A DNA stretch of 64,000 nucleotides from the NCBI RefSeq assembly GCF_002155685.1, contig NZ_MUYK01000006.1:140231-204230 (forward strand), given 5' to 3'. Below are positions 16,234 to 24,906 of this stretch, one piece after another; within the stretch, counting starts at the first letter, position 1, and each line of letters opens with the position of its first letter. This DNA comes from Erythrobacter colymbi (GTDB taxonomy: Bacteria; Pseudomonadota; Alphaproteobacteria; Sphingomonadales; Sphingomonadaceae). Under the pieces are notes generated by a model. That model had not been told where the DNA came from. It searched no databases and saw only the letters and a list, made by a program, of their open reading frames with translations. Made by a program: the position numbers and the translations under genes.

Positions 16234-18797
16234 CCGTGCCGACCGACAATGCGCCCGGCAAGTCGAGCGTAAGCTATCGCTCGGTCCGCTACGGCACCGC
16301 GCGCGAGGCGATGCTCGATGCGCTGGCGCGCGATACGGAGTGGCTGTGCGATCTCAACACCCGCGATCCGTCCGACCCCACCATCGCCCTCATCGACGCC
16401 TGGGCCATCGGCGGGGATGTTCTGAGCTTCTATGCCGAGCGGATCGTCAACGAGAGCTACCTGCCGACTGCGCAGGAACGCCGCTCGCTGCGTTCGCTCG
16501 CGCGGCTGATCGATTACGAGCTGCGCCCCGGCAAGGCGGCGGAGGCGTGGATCGCCTTCACGCTCGAGACCGCAGCAGGTGCGCCCGCCGAGGTGCCGAT
16601 CCCGGTCGGCGTGCGGATCAAGAGCGTGCCCGGCCCGGGCGAGACGATGGCGACCTTCGAGACGGTCGAGGCGATCACCGCGCGCCCGCACCTCAACGCG
16701 ATGCTGCCGCGCATGACCCGCCCCCAGACCTTCGCCGATATTGCCGCCGCCCAGAGCGCGCTGTGCACCGGCGTCCTCAACGACGTGCGGCGCGGTGACT
16801 GGCTGCTGCTCGCAAGCGATTCCGCCGTCACCCCGACGCTCCAGCGGGTCGCGACGGTCACCACCGATGCCCCTGCCAACCGTACGCGCATCGACATGAC
16901 GCTGAACCCGGTGCGGCCCGAGGTCATCTTCCCGCTGCTCTACTTCCTCTCCGACGTCGCGGTCTTCCCTTCGGGCGGGCTGGGCGCGCTGATGAGCGAG
17001 GGGCACCTGATCAACCACGCGCTGAACCAGACCGCCTTCGAGGCCAGCGCGCAGGGCAGCGGGGTCAATGTCCTCGATCTCGCGATCCATCTCCAGATCG
17101 CCAACTACGATCCCCCGCTGCCCCCCGACACCGGCCTGTTCCGCTTCCGCGCGCGGGCCGGGATTTTCGGTCACAACGTGCCAGCCGCTAACCCGCCCGA
17201 GGATGTCGCCCTGGGGGTGCCGCCCTATTTCAGCGACATGCTGAGCGGGCGTTCGATCCCGCTCGATGTCGATCTGCCGGATTTGCGCGAAGGGGGCTGG
17301 GTGGCCTTTGTGCCGACTGTCGGCGACCCCTTCATCACCCGCGTGGCCGGCGTCGTGACCGCCACCCATCGCCACGGCAAGCTGACCGCGCGCACCACCC
17401 GCATCACGCTCGACAGGGACCCGCCTGCCGGGATCATGGCCAAGTCCTCGACCGAGATCGCGGTGCTGGTCGACAGTGTCGAACTGCCGCTCGCGCCGCT
17501 GCCCGTCACCGAAGCGGTGAGCGGCACGCCCCTGCCGCTCGATACCTACTACCCCGGTCTCGTCCCCGGTCGTCCGGTGATCGTCACCGGAGAGCGCGCC
17601 GATCTTGCCGGTGTCACCACGAGCGAGATCCACACGATCGCAGGCGTCACGCTGGTCGATGCGCACAGCGTCCTCCAACTTGAAAGCGCGATCACCGGGC
17701 CGTTCAAGCGCGATACGGTGCGGATCAATGCCAATGTCGCGCTCGCCACCCACGGCGAGACCGAGGCGCAGCCGATCGGGCACGGCAACGGCATGGTGGG
17801 CGGACAGACCTTCGCGCTGCCCGCGCGTCCGCTGACCTTCGTGGGTGCGCCGACGCCTTCGGGGGTTGCCGCCGCGCTGGAAATCCGCGTCGACGGGCTG
17901 CTGTGGCGCGAGGTGCCCTCGCTGCGCGATGCCGGGCCGCTCGATCCGGTCTATGCCCTGCGCCATCAGGAGGACGGGACGACGCTCGTCCAGTTCGGCG
18001 ACGGCACGAATGGCCGCCGTTTGCCGACCGGCATCAACAATGTCGTTGCGGTCTGGCGAAAGGGACTGGGCCAGACCGGCATGGTGCGCGCAGGCCAGCT
18101 GACGCTGCTGGCGGGCGCGCCGCAGGGGGTGAAATCGGCGGTCAATCCGCTCCCCGCCTATGGCGCGGCCGATGGCGAGACGGTCGAGGATGCGCGGCGC
18201 AACGCCCCCCTTTCAGTGATGACGCTGGGCCGCATCGTCACCCTCACCGATTACGCCGATTTCGCGCGGGCCTACGTCGGCATCGCCAAGGCGCACGCGA
18301 TCTGGAGCTGGACCGGCACGCAGAAGGCCGTGCTGCTGACCGTCGCGGGAACGGGCGGCGCTGACGTCGAGGGGCGGGACATGACGAATCTGACCGCCGC
18401 GATTGCCGCAGCCTCGGACCAGGCCATTGCGGTGACCATCGTCAACCATCGCCCTGCGGCCTTCCGGCTCAAGGCCTCGCTCAGAATTCTGCCCGAATAC
18501 CAGCCCGATCTGGTGATCGCCGATGCCAGGGCGCGCCTTGCTGCCGCCTTCGGCTTTGACAGCCGCGATCTGGGGCAGGCGGTGGCGCGCTCCGAGGTGA
18601 TCGCGGTGATCCAGAATACGCCGGGGGTCGACTGGCTCGATCTCGATGAATTCCACCGCAGCGAGAATAGCGGCGGAAACGCCGTGTCGCTGACAGCGGC
18701 GCTGCCGCGCTCGGGTCGCAGGGACCTGTCGGCGCCGCCCGCAGCCGAAATTCTCACGCTCGATCCCAACGGTGCCGACCTGCAGGTGATGCCATGA
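16230..18797 (+). CDS. Baseplate J-like wedge protein 2 (Afp12-like)
   Basis: 855 residues. It starts with SSVSYRSVRYGTAREAMLDA and NTRDPSDPTIALIDAWAIGG, followed by DVLSFYAERIVNESYLPTAQ. This is the same 'dp..al.ea.a...d.l.fY.erianE.yl.ta' signature as other eCIS gpJ-like proteins. The middle is long and beta-rich (VQFGDGTNGRRLPTG), and the C-terminal region has LGRIVTLTDYADFARAYVGI. It is a paralogue of the preceding gene with low sequence similarity, matching the two-wedge-protein design (Afp11/Afp12). ATG 16230 overlaps the upstream stop and the end overlaps the gpI-like gene, both by 4 bp. Confidence 0.88.
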   Translation: MTVPTDNAPGKSSVSYRSVRYGTAREAMLDALARDTEWLCDLNTRDPSDPTIALIDAWAIGGDVLSFYAERIVNESYLPTAQERRSLRSLARLIDYELRPGKAAEAWIAFTLETAAGAPAEVPIPVGVRIKSVPGPGETMATFETVEAITARPHLNAMLPRMTRPQTFADIAAAQSALCTGVLNDVRRGDWLLLASDSAVTPTLQRVATVTTDAPANRTRIDMTLNPVRPEVIFPLLYFLSDVAVFPSGGLGALMSEGHLINHALNQTAFEASAQGSGVNVLDLAIHLQIANYDPPLPPDTGLFRFRARAGIFGHNVPAANPPEDVALGVPPYFSDMLSGRSIPLDVDLPDLREGGWVAFVPTVGDPFITRVAGVVTATHRHGKLTARTTRITLDRDPPAGIMAKSSTEIAVLVDSVELPLAPLPVTEAVSGTPLPLDTYYPGLVPGRPVIVTGERADLAGVTTSEIHTIAGVTLVDAHSVLQLESAITGPFKRDTVRINANVALATHGETEAQPIGHGNGMVGGQTFALPARPLTFVGAPTPSGVAAALEIRVDGLLWREVPSLRDAGPLDPVYALRHQEDGTTLVQFGDGTNGRRLPTGINNVVAVWRKGLGQTGMVRAGQLTLLAGAPQGVKSAVNPLPAYGAADGETVEDARRNAPLSVMTLGRIVTLTDYADFARAYVGIAKAHAIWSWTGTQKAVLLTVAGTGGADVEGRDMTNLTAAIAAASDQAIAVTIVNHRPAAFRLKASLRILPEYQPDLVIADARARLAAAFGFDSRDLGQAVARSEVIAVIQNTPGVDWLDLDEFHRSENSGGNAVSLTAALPRSGRRDLSAPPAAEILTLDPNGADLQVMP

Positions 18798-20875
18798 CCG
18801 ACATGCCCGATCCGCGCCTCACCCCCGCTGCCGAGCGCCTGCTCGCACTGCTGCCCGCGCTGTTCCGGATGCGCGATGCCGAGCAGGCCGCCGCGCTCGC
18901 CGCTGAGCTCGATCTGCCGGCCCCCGATCCCGTGGTCGACCGCCCGCAGGGGCCGCTTACCAGCCTCCTCGCGATCCTCGGCCAGCAGTTCGACCAGCTC
19001 GAAGCCGAGGTCGACGCCCTCTACGAGGACCAGTTCATCGAGACCTGCGCCGATTGGGTGGTGCCCTATATCGGGGCGCTGGTCGGGGCGCGGATCATCG
19101 ATGTGGGCGACAGCCGCTCGGCCCGGCGGCAGGTGGCCGATACCATCGCGGGGCGCCGCTCCAAGGGCACGGCGCGGGCGCTCGCCAATCTGGCGGGAGA
19201 TATCGCCGATGCGCCGGCCGAGGCGATCGAATATCGCGAGTTCGTCGCCACCGCCGTAAACCTCGATTTTCCCCGCCCGGTCCTGACGGCGAGCGTCGCG
19301 CTCAACCGGAAGGCCGGGCGCGCGCGGCTGCTGCCCGATCACCACGACCAGCACAGCTGGGAGGTGCGCGACATGCGCGAGGGCGGTCGGTTTGCCTATG
19401 GCAATGCGGGCGTGCGCATCTGGCCGGTTCCGGCGCGCGAGCACCGCGAGGTTGTGCCGGTGCCCGTGACCGGCGGCCAGCCCGGACGGTTGCGCTTCTC
19501 GCCGCTCGGCCGCGACATCGCCCTGTGGCGGAAGCCCGCGGCGGACGATCCGCAGATCAGCCGCTTGCCGCCTGCCGCCATGCCCGGTCCGATCCCGCTG
19601 GCCGATGCGCACGACAATCCCGGCGCCTATTATGGCGCGGGCAGGAGCGTCGACGTGTTCATCGCCGGGACCCGCCGCGCGCTCGCCGACATCTGCTTCT
19701 GCGACCTTGGCGACCGCGATGCGGCGGGCACGCAGTGGAACCGGCGCGGGATGATGGCGCATCCGGCCAAGCTGCTGATCGATCCGCTGCGTGGCCGCAT
19801 GCTGTTGCCCGGTGGCGGTGCCGGCATCGATCTGGCGACGATCCGCGTGCGCTACAGCTACGGGCAGGCGGTGCCCTTCGGCGGGGGCGACTTTGCGATG
19901 CCGGCCGGCATCGCCTTTGCCGCACCCGCGATCATCGCCCAGAACCAGGACGAGGCTGCCGCCACGACCGCGTTGGCGGCGGCGCTCGGCGATCTCGCGG
20001 CCCGTCCGAGCATCAGCCTGCGCTTCGGCGGAACGATGGTCTGCCCGGCGGCGACGGCCATCCCGGCAGGCGCCGTTGCGCGGCTTTGGGCGGGGGACGG
20101 GCTGTGGCCTACCCTGCGCATCGGCGGCAACTGGACGGTCACTGGTGGACAGGGCTCGCGCCTCGAACTGCGGGGCCTCAGGGTGTTCGGCGGCGCGCTG
20201 GTTATCGACGCGGCGGGGATCGACGAGCTGGCGATCATCGATTCCACCTTCGATCCGCAGACCACCGCGATCACGGTCCGCGATCCGGGGTGCCGGGTCC
20301 GCATTGAACGCTCGATCACCGGGCGGCTCCAGCTGGAGGCGGGCTCGGTCGTCGAGGTCATCGACAGCGTGGTGGATGCCCATCTGCCGACCGCTTCGGC
20401 GATTGCGGGCGCGGGCAACGCGCGGGCGGGTAGCCTCTCGGCCGAGCGCTCGACGTTCCTCGGCGATGTCCGCGTGCTCGGGCTGGGCGAGGTCGGCGAT
20501 TGTCTATTCGCGGTGCGCAGTGGACGGACCGCGGTCACCCCGCCGGTCGATGTCGAGCGCACCCAGTCCGGGTGTCTGCGGTTCAGCGCCTTGCCCCCGG
20601 GCTCGCGCACCCCGCGGCGATACCGCTGCTACCCCGCGCATGGCGACCCCGCGCCGTTCGCGCCGGTGTTCGCTTCGCTCGCTTACGGCGATCCCCTCTA
20701 CGCCACGCTCATCGCTGCCAACCCGCCGGGCCTGACACTGGGCGCGGAGAACGGCGGCGAGATGGGCGTGATGAACGGCCGCAGCTGGCACCGGCGCCGG
20801 CGGGCGCTCGATCTGGAACTGCCCGAATGGGCTCCCTTTGGCATGGCCACCGCAACATTGCTGGTGAACGGATAG
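18794..20875 (+). CDS. Tail protein I-like protein with probable beta-helix C-terminus (Afp13/fibre-attachment-like)
   Basis: 693 residues. The N-terminal 160 residues, with RLLALLPALFRMRDAEQAAA, FDQLEAEVDALYEDQFIETC and ADWVVPYIGALVGARII, match the gpI-like 'phage tail protein' domain that links the baseplate to fibres. From about residue 410 to 640 the sequence turns into short repeated strands (LELRGLRVFGGALVIDAAGI, ELAIIDSTF, CRVRIERSITGRLQLEAGSV) like a right-handed parallel beta-helix, a fold common in receptor-binding or polysaccharide-binding spikes. The fusion of baseplate docking domain and beta-helix suggests it positions a receptor-binding spike. It is 4-bp coupled upstream, and a 10-base gap with its own Shine-Dalgarno separates the next gene. 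Confidence 0.75.
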   Translation: MTDMPDPRLTPAAERLLALLPALFRMRDAEQAAALAAELDLPAPDPVVDRPQGPLTSLLAILGQQFDQLEAEVDALYEDQFIETCADWVVPYIGALVGARIIDVGDSRSARRQVADTIAGRRSKGTARALANLAGDIADAPAEAIEYREFVATAVNLDFPRPVLTASVALNRKAGRARLLPDHHDQHSWEVRDMREGGRFAYGNAGVRIWPVPAREHREVVPVPVTGGQPGRLRFSPLGRDIALWRKPAADDPQISRLPPAAMPGPIPLADAHDNPGAYYGAGRSVDVFIAGTRRALADICFCDLGDRDAAGTQWNRRGMMAHPAKLLIDPLRGRMLLPGGGAGIDLATIRVRYSYGQAVPFGGGDFAMPAGIAFAAPAIIAQNQDEAAATTALAAALGDLAARPSISLRFGGTMVCPAATAIPAGAVARLWAGDGLWPTLRIGGNWTVTGGQGSRLELRGLRVFGGALVIDAAGIDELAIIDSTFDPQTTAITVRDPGCRVRIERSITGRLQLEAGSVVEVIDSVVDAHLPTASAIAGAGNARAGSLSAERSTFLGDVRVLGLGEVGDCLFAVRSGRTAVTPPVDVERTQSGCLRFSALPPGSRTPRRYRCYPAHGDPAPFAPVFASLAYGDPLYATLIAANPPGLTLGAENGGEMGVMNGRSWHRRRRALDLELPEWAPFGMATATLLVNG

Positions 20876-20885
20876 GAGAAGCAGG

Positions 20886-23789
20886 ATGCGCGGAGATTTC
20901 ACCCGCGACACGCGTGAACGGGCCCGCCGGGCGGGTATTCGCTCCGTGTTGCTGCAACAGGGCCGACCGCTGGTCGATGCGGACTGGAACGAGCAGGCCG
21001 GGATCACTGCCGACCGGGCCGAAACGCTCGCGCGGCATGTCATCGGCGGACACGGCGCCCCGCGCGAGGAGGCGGGCTTCGGCGTGAGCGTTTCGGGCAA
21101 TGCGCTGTTCGTAGGGGCGGGCTATCTCTATGCCGAGGGCCTGCCGCTGCATAACCCGGCCACGCTCGATTATGCCGCGCAGCAGCCCTCGGCGAGCTTC
21201 ACCCCGCTCGCCACGCTGCTTCCCAACAACACCGAAGGCTTCGTCTATGCCGAAGCCGTCCTGCGCCCGTCGAGCGCGGGGGTGCAGCCGTTCCTGTCCG
21301 ATCCTGCGCTGGGCGGGATCGACCCCGTGGTGCGCGAGGAGGTCGACTGGGCGATCCGCGTCGTGCGCCTCGCGGAAACCGGCGTCAGCGCCGCAGCGAT
21401 GCGCCAGGCCTTCGCCACCAACCAGCCGCTTGCCATCAACCAGTGGCGCACCACCACCGGCGGGCTCGACGCCGATGTGCAGACCGAATCCGAAACCACC
21501 GATCCCGGCCCCTGCGAACTGCCGCCGACGGCGGGCTATCTCGACCAAGTGAACCGTCTCTACCGGGTCGAGGTGCATGCCTCGGGCGAGCCCGGAACGG
21601 CCACGTTCAAGTGGGCGGAGGACGCCGGGATTGAGGCCGGGCTGGTTGCCTCGGGCGCGGGCTTTGCCATCGACCTGCCGATCGAGCGCGCGGGGGCGTG
21701 GTTCCCGGTCGACGCGATTGTCGAGGTGATCGACGACGCGCGCGAACGTGCGGGCGAGCCGGGGCCGATGGGGCGCATCACCAGCGCCGTGGGCGATGCC
21801 CTCGTCATCGATGGCGTTGCGGCCTCCGCCCTTTCGGCGCGGGTGCGTATCCGTCGCTGGGCAAGCATGCCGGTGACGATCCCCACCGGCAATGCCTGGA
21901 CCGTTCTGTCCAAGGGCGTGAAGGTGCGTTTTTGCGCGGGATATTATGCCCGCGGCAGCGCGTGGACGATCCCGGCGCGCACCGTGCTCGGCGACATCAT
22001 GTGGCCGCCCTACCAGCCCGCCGACCGGAGCGTCACGATCGCCGGCCAGCCGGTCGGGTTCTACGCCCCCAGCGAAGGCCGCCGCCGCTATGCCCCATTG
22101 GCCATTATCCTGCGCGACGCTAGCGGCACCCTCGGCGTCACCGACGATCTGCGCGATGTCTTCTCCCCCCTGACCGATCAGCGCGCGGTCGATATCCGCT
22201 TCGACGACAGCATCGCGCAGCTCGGTGCCACGAATGTCCAGCAGGCGATCGACGAGTTGGCGGTGCGCGATGCGGCGTGCTGCACCTGGCACGTGCTGCC
22301 CGTCCCGGGCTGGGAGACGGTGTTCGCCCAGATCCCAAACGGCCGGAGCGGCAAGATCTGCTTTGCGGCGGGCAATTACCCGCTGACCGGTCCGGTCACC
22401 ATTGCCGGCAAGGGGCATCTCAAGCTGGTCGGCGCCGGCCCTGCCACCAAGATCTGGTGCCACGGCCGCGCGCAGGCGCTCCACTTCGAGAATTGCGCCT
22501 CGGTCGAGGTGAGCGACATGACCATCGCGGCCGAACAGAACTTCGCCCAGGCCAAGGGCAACGGGCCCGGCCAGCGGATCACCGGCGCGCTCGATTGCAG
22601 CAATTGCGGCCCTGTGCGGGTCGAGCGCTGTGTGCTGGTTGTGAGCGCGCCGCGTGCGCGCGAGGCGGTGTGCCTGCGGATCGCGAGCGGCGAGACACCC
22701 GGCAGCGGCGACTGCATCATCCGCGACAACGACATCGTGGCGGGCGATCTCACCTCGGGCATCCTGATCCTCGACGGTGCCGATGTGAGCATCACCGGCA
22801 ACCGCATCCGCCCGCGCGCCGAGCGCAGCGACATCACGACGACGCGGTGGCTGGGGGACAAGCGCATCGTCGCGATCCTCTCCCGCCTCGCCTTCAGCCA
22901 TGCCATCCCCTCGGCCAATGCGGTAAGGCCCGCGCGCCGCGCGAACACGCGGCTGTTCAACGAGGTTACCCTCCAGGCGGCGGCAACCTCGACGCGGTTC
23001 TATTCGGCGTCAGCCGTGATCCCGGCCAACTGGACCGCCTTCGCGGCCGCCTTCGACCGGTTCCATGCGGGGCGCAGCAATCCCCACTGGCGCTGGCTGA
23101 TGGGACGCACGGTGCAGAAGCTGTGGCGCAACAACGGCGATGTGCAGCTGACGACGAACTTCACCCTGTTCCGCAATCTCTACACGGTGGTCATGCGCAC
23201 CATCGCCCCCACCATCGAGGTCGGGATCATCGTTGCCGGATCGCGCCTGACGCCGCTCGGTAGCGGATCGCGGGCGACGTCGATCAGAGTGAGCGGCAAC
23301 ACCCTCACCGGCGTGGCGACAGGCGTGCGGATCGCGCGCAGTTTGGCGGGCGGGGCGGGCGCGCGGATCGGCGCCCCCAGCGTCCGGGTGACGGAAAACC
23401 GCATCGTCATGGCGGGCGTCCCGCTCGATATGCAGCGCTGCGGCGTGCAGATCGCCAACCCCGAGCGGGCCTGGGTGACGGACAACGACATCCTGCTCGA
23501 AACCGCCGATCCCAACGCCGACCAGACCCGGATGACGCAGCTGCGCAACGCGAATTTCCATCTGCTCGAAACCGACGGCATCCGGCTCGCCGGGGCGATC
23601 GGCCAGATGTTCACGGTGCGGGGCAACAGCGTGCGCGATTGCCGCACCGGTGTCAGGGTCGATACGATAGCGGTCGAAGGTAAAGGTTCGACAAAGCAGT
23701 GGATTGTTGCAGACAACGCCGTGACGGGGGCAGGTGTTGCCTATGAACTCGATGGACGCTGCAAGAATCGCGATAACCTGACGGGATGA
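20886..23789 (+). CDS. DUF6519 protein with right-handed beta-helix, candidate receptor-binding spike
   Basis: 967 residues. The N-terminus (MRGDFTRDTRERARRAGIRS then VLLQQGRPLVDADWNEQAGI) matches the DUF6519 pattern ('f.R.tf.....y..VlmqQGRv.lDaDwNEq'), a domain found at the end of many eCIS operons. From about residue 490 onward the protein has strand-turn repeats such as VEVSDMTIAAEQNF, IIRDNDIVAGDLTSGILILD and VRVTENRIVMAGVPLDM, typical of a pectate-lyase-like parallel beta-helix. Such proteins can act as tail spikes that bind or cleave polysaccharide. No catalytic residues can be assigned by eye. It has a clear AGGAG before ATG 20886 and is the last gene of the operon. Confidence 0.75.
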   Translation: MRGDFTRDTRERARRAGIRSVLLQQGRPLVDADWNEQAGITADRAETLARHVIGGHGAPREEAGFGVSVSGNALFVGAGYLYAEGLPLHNPATLDYAAQQPSASFTPLATLLPNNTEGFVYAEAVLRPSSAGVQPFLSDPALGGIDPVVREEVDWAIRVVRLAETGVSAAAMRQAFATNQPLAINQWRTTTGGLDADVQTESETTDPGPCELPPTAGYLDQVNRLYRVEVHASGEPGTATFKWAEDAGIEAGLVASGAGFAIDLPIERAGAWFPVDAIVEVIDDARERAGEPGPMGRITSAVGDALVIDGVAASALSARVRIRRWASMPVTIPTGNAWTVLSKGVKVRFCAGYYARGSAWTIPARTVLGDIMWPPYQPADRSVTIAGQPVGFYAPSEGRRRYAPLAIILRDASGTLGVTDDLRDVFSPLTDQRAVDIRFDDSIAQLGATNVQQAIDELAVRDAACCTWHVLPVPGWETVFAQIPNGRSGKICFAAGNYPLTGPVTIAGKGHLKLVGAGPATKIWCHGRAQALHFENCASVEVSDMTIAAEQNFAQAKGNGPGQRITGALDCSNCGPVRVERCVLVVSAPRAREAVCLRIASGETPGSGDCIIRDNDIVAGDLTSGILILDGADVSITGNRIRPRAERSDITTTRWLGDKRIVAILSRLAFSHAIPSANAVRPARRANTRLFNEVTLQAAATSTRFYSASAVIPANWTAFAAAFDRFHAGRSNPHWRWLMGRTVQKLWRNNGDVQLTTNFTLFRNLYTVVMRTIAPTIEVGIIVAGSRLTPLGSGSRATSIRVSGNTLTGVATGVRIARSLAGGAGARIGAPSVRVTENRIVMAGVPLDMQRCGVQIANPERAWVTDNDILLETADPNADQTRMTQLRNANFHLLETDGIRLAGAIGQMFTVRGNSVRDCRTGVRVDTIAVEGKGSTKQWIVADNAVTGAGVAYELDGRCKNRDNLTG

Positions 23790-23801
23790 AAAGAATCACG
23801 C

Positions 23802-23830
23802 TTGACCTTTCGATGCGAAAGGCAGATATT
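23802..23830 (+). promoter_or_regulatory. Candidate sigma-70-like promoter with an internal 17-base palindrome
   Basis: Just after the eCIS operon a TTGACC element (23802-23807) is followed 17 bases later by GATATT (23825-23830), a fair match to -35/-10 elements. A perfect inverted repeat CCTTTCG-ATG-CGAAAGG (23806-23822) sits in the spacer and could be an operator. The local sequence is noticeably AT-richer than its surroundings. No convincing + strand protein gene follows, so any transcript would be short and non-coding. This is a weak call from sequence pattern only. Confidence 0.3.
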
Positions 23831-23931
23831 CGATTTGCACCAGAGAAACGGTTCAATGATTGGTTGAGTGTGCGGTTTAGGGCCTGCTTTCACTTTGCTT
23901 TATGTCATGGGGTCGAAACCTGAGGTGTAAC

Positions 23932-23966
23932 GGGCGGCAGCCTTCTGGCTGTCGCCCACGTTGTTT
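23932..23966 (+). terminator. Probable intrinsic terminator after the eCIS operon
   Basis: GGGCGGCAGCC and GGCTGTCGCCC form an 11-bp stem with one G-T pair and a TTCT loop (23932-23957), followed by ACGTTGTTT. The U-run is short, so termination may be incomplete. It lies between the + strand eCIS operon and the convergent desaturase gene, where a terminator is expected. The stretch from 23790 to 24000 otherwise contains only the candidate promoter described separately. Confidence 0.5.
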
Positions 23967-24000
23967 CCGGGCCGGACAGATTGCTCCCGCAGCTCACAAG

Positions 24001-24906
24001 TCAGCCGGTTTGCGCCGCAGCGCGCTCCTCAAGATCATCGCGCAGCCGTTCGGGGCGCGGTTCGCCCACGGCGGTGACCAGCCCCAGCCGTTCCAGCCCG
24101 CAGATCACCCACCAGCCGGGATCGGTCTGGCCCGGTTCGAGCCCGATACGCGCGCTCTCGGGGAAAGCGTGGTGGTTGTTGTGCCAGCACTCGCCATAGG
24201 TGAGGAGGCCAAGGCCGGGGAGGTTCGAGGCCTGAAGCCCCGCGCCCTTCACCCGCCAGCGGCCCGGGCCGGGATTGTGGCAGAAATAGGTGACGCTCCA
24301 GTGTCCCGCGGTGCTGACGAACACCCGTGCGCACACACCCCACAATACGAAGGGCCAGCCACCCCAGACATAGAGCAACGCCGCCAGCGGCAGTTGCTGC
24401 CAGCGCCATGTCGCATCGAGGAAGCGCACGAAGGGATCGGCGGCGATGGCGGGCTCGATGGTGATGCGTGGCGGGCGGTCGAACTCGAAGCGGCAGAACA
24501 GGTTCCACGCCAGATCCAGCCAGAAGCCGGCGCGGTGGGCGAAGAAATCGTGGCAAAGCGGCTCGCGCTGAGCCCAGTCGCGGGTGTCGTGGATGCGGAT
24601 GATGCCCGAGGGGCCGGAAACGCCGACAATCGTGCCCACATAAAGCAGCAGGCGCGCCAGCCAGAGCCTCGCCTTGAAGGTGCGGTGGATCATCATCCGG
24701 TGCATCCCCACCGAATGGCCGATAAGCAGCGTGGCATAGGTCAGCGCCAGAAACAGCAGCACCGCCTGCCATGTCGCCACCATAAGCGCGGCGAGCGTTC
24801 CGGCGATCATCGCGCCGTTCCAGAGCGCCTTGGGTCCGTCGATCCGCACCCGTCCGGCGCAAGGGTCGGCCCCCGTACCGTCGACGCGGATCACCGGCTC
24901 CATCAT
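24001..24906 (-). CDS. Fatty acid desaturase-like membrane protein with an atypical second histidine box
   Basis: 301 residues with several hydrophobic segments (ALWNGAMIAGTLAALMVATW, LALTYATLLIGHSVGMH, LARLLLYVGTIVGVSG). It has desaturase box 1 HSVGMH and a C-terminal box HNNHHAFP. The expected HRxHH second box is replaced by RIHDTRDW, followed by CHDFFAH. The overall topology and the first and last boxes match the stearoyl-CoA/acyl-lipid desaturase superfamily, but the altered box means the di-iron site may be built differently or activity changed. The start ATG overlaps the stop of thiD by 4 bp, so the two are probably co-transcribed. Confidence 0.75.
   Translation of the reverse strand: MMEPVIRVDGTGADPCAGRVRIDGPKALWNGAMIAGTLAALMVATWQAVLLFLALTYATLLIGHSVGMHRMMIHRTFKARLWLARLLLYVGTIVGVSGPSGIIRIHDTRDWAQREPLCHDFFAHRAGFWLDLAWNLFCRFEFDRPPRITIEPAIAADPFVRFLDATWRWQQLPLAALLYVWGGWPFVLWGVCARVFVSTAGHWSVTYFCHNPGPGRWRVKGAGLQASNLPGLGLLTYGECWHNNHHAFPESARIGLEPGQTDPGWWVICGLERLGLVTAVGEPRPERLRDDLEERAAAQTG

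Noticed and set aside
1..23789. Prophage or type VI secretion system
   Set aside because: No terminase, capsid, portal, integrase or lysis genes were seen. No TssJ, TssL, TssM or ClpV-type T6SS genes either. DUF4255, DUF4157, the Afp15-like ATPase and DUF6519 point to eCIS.
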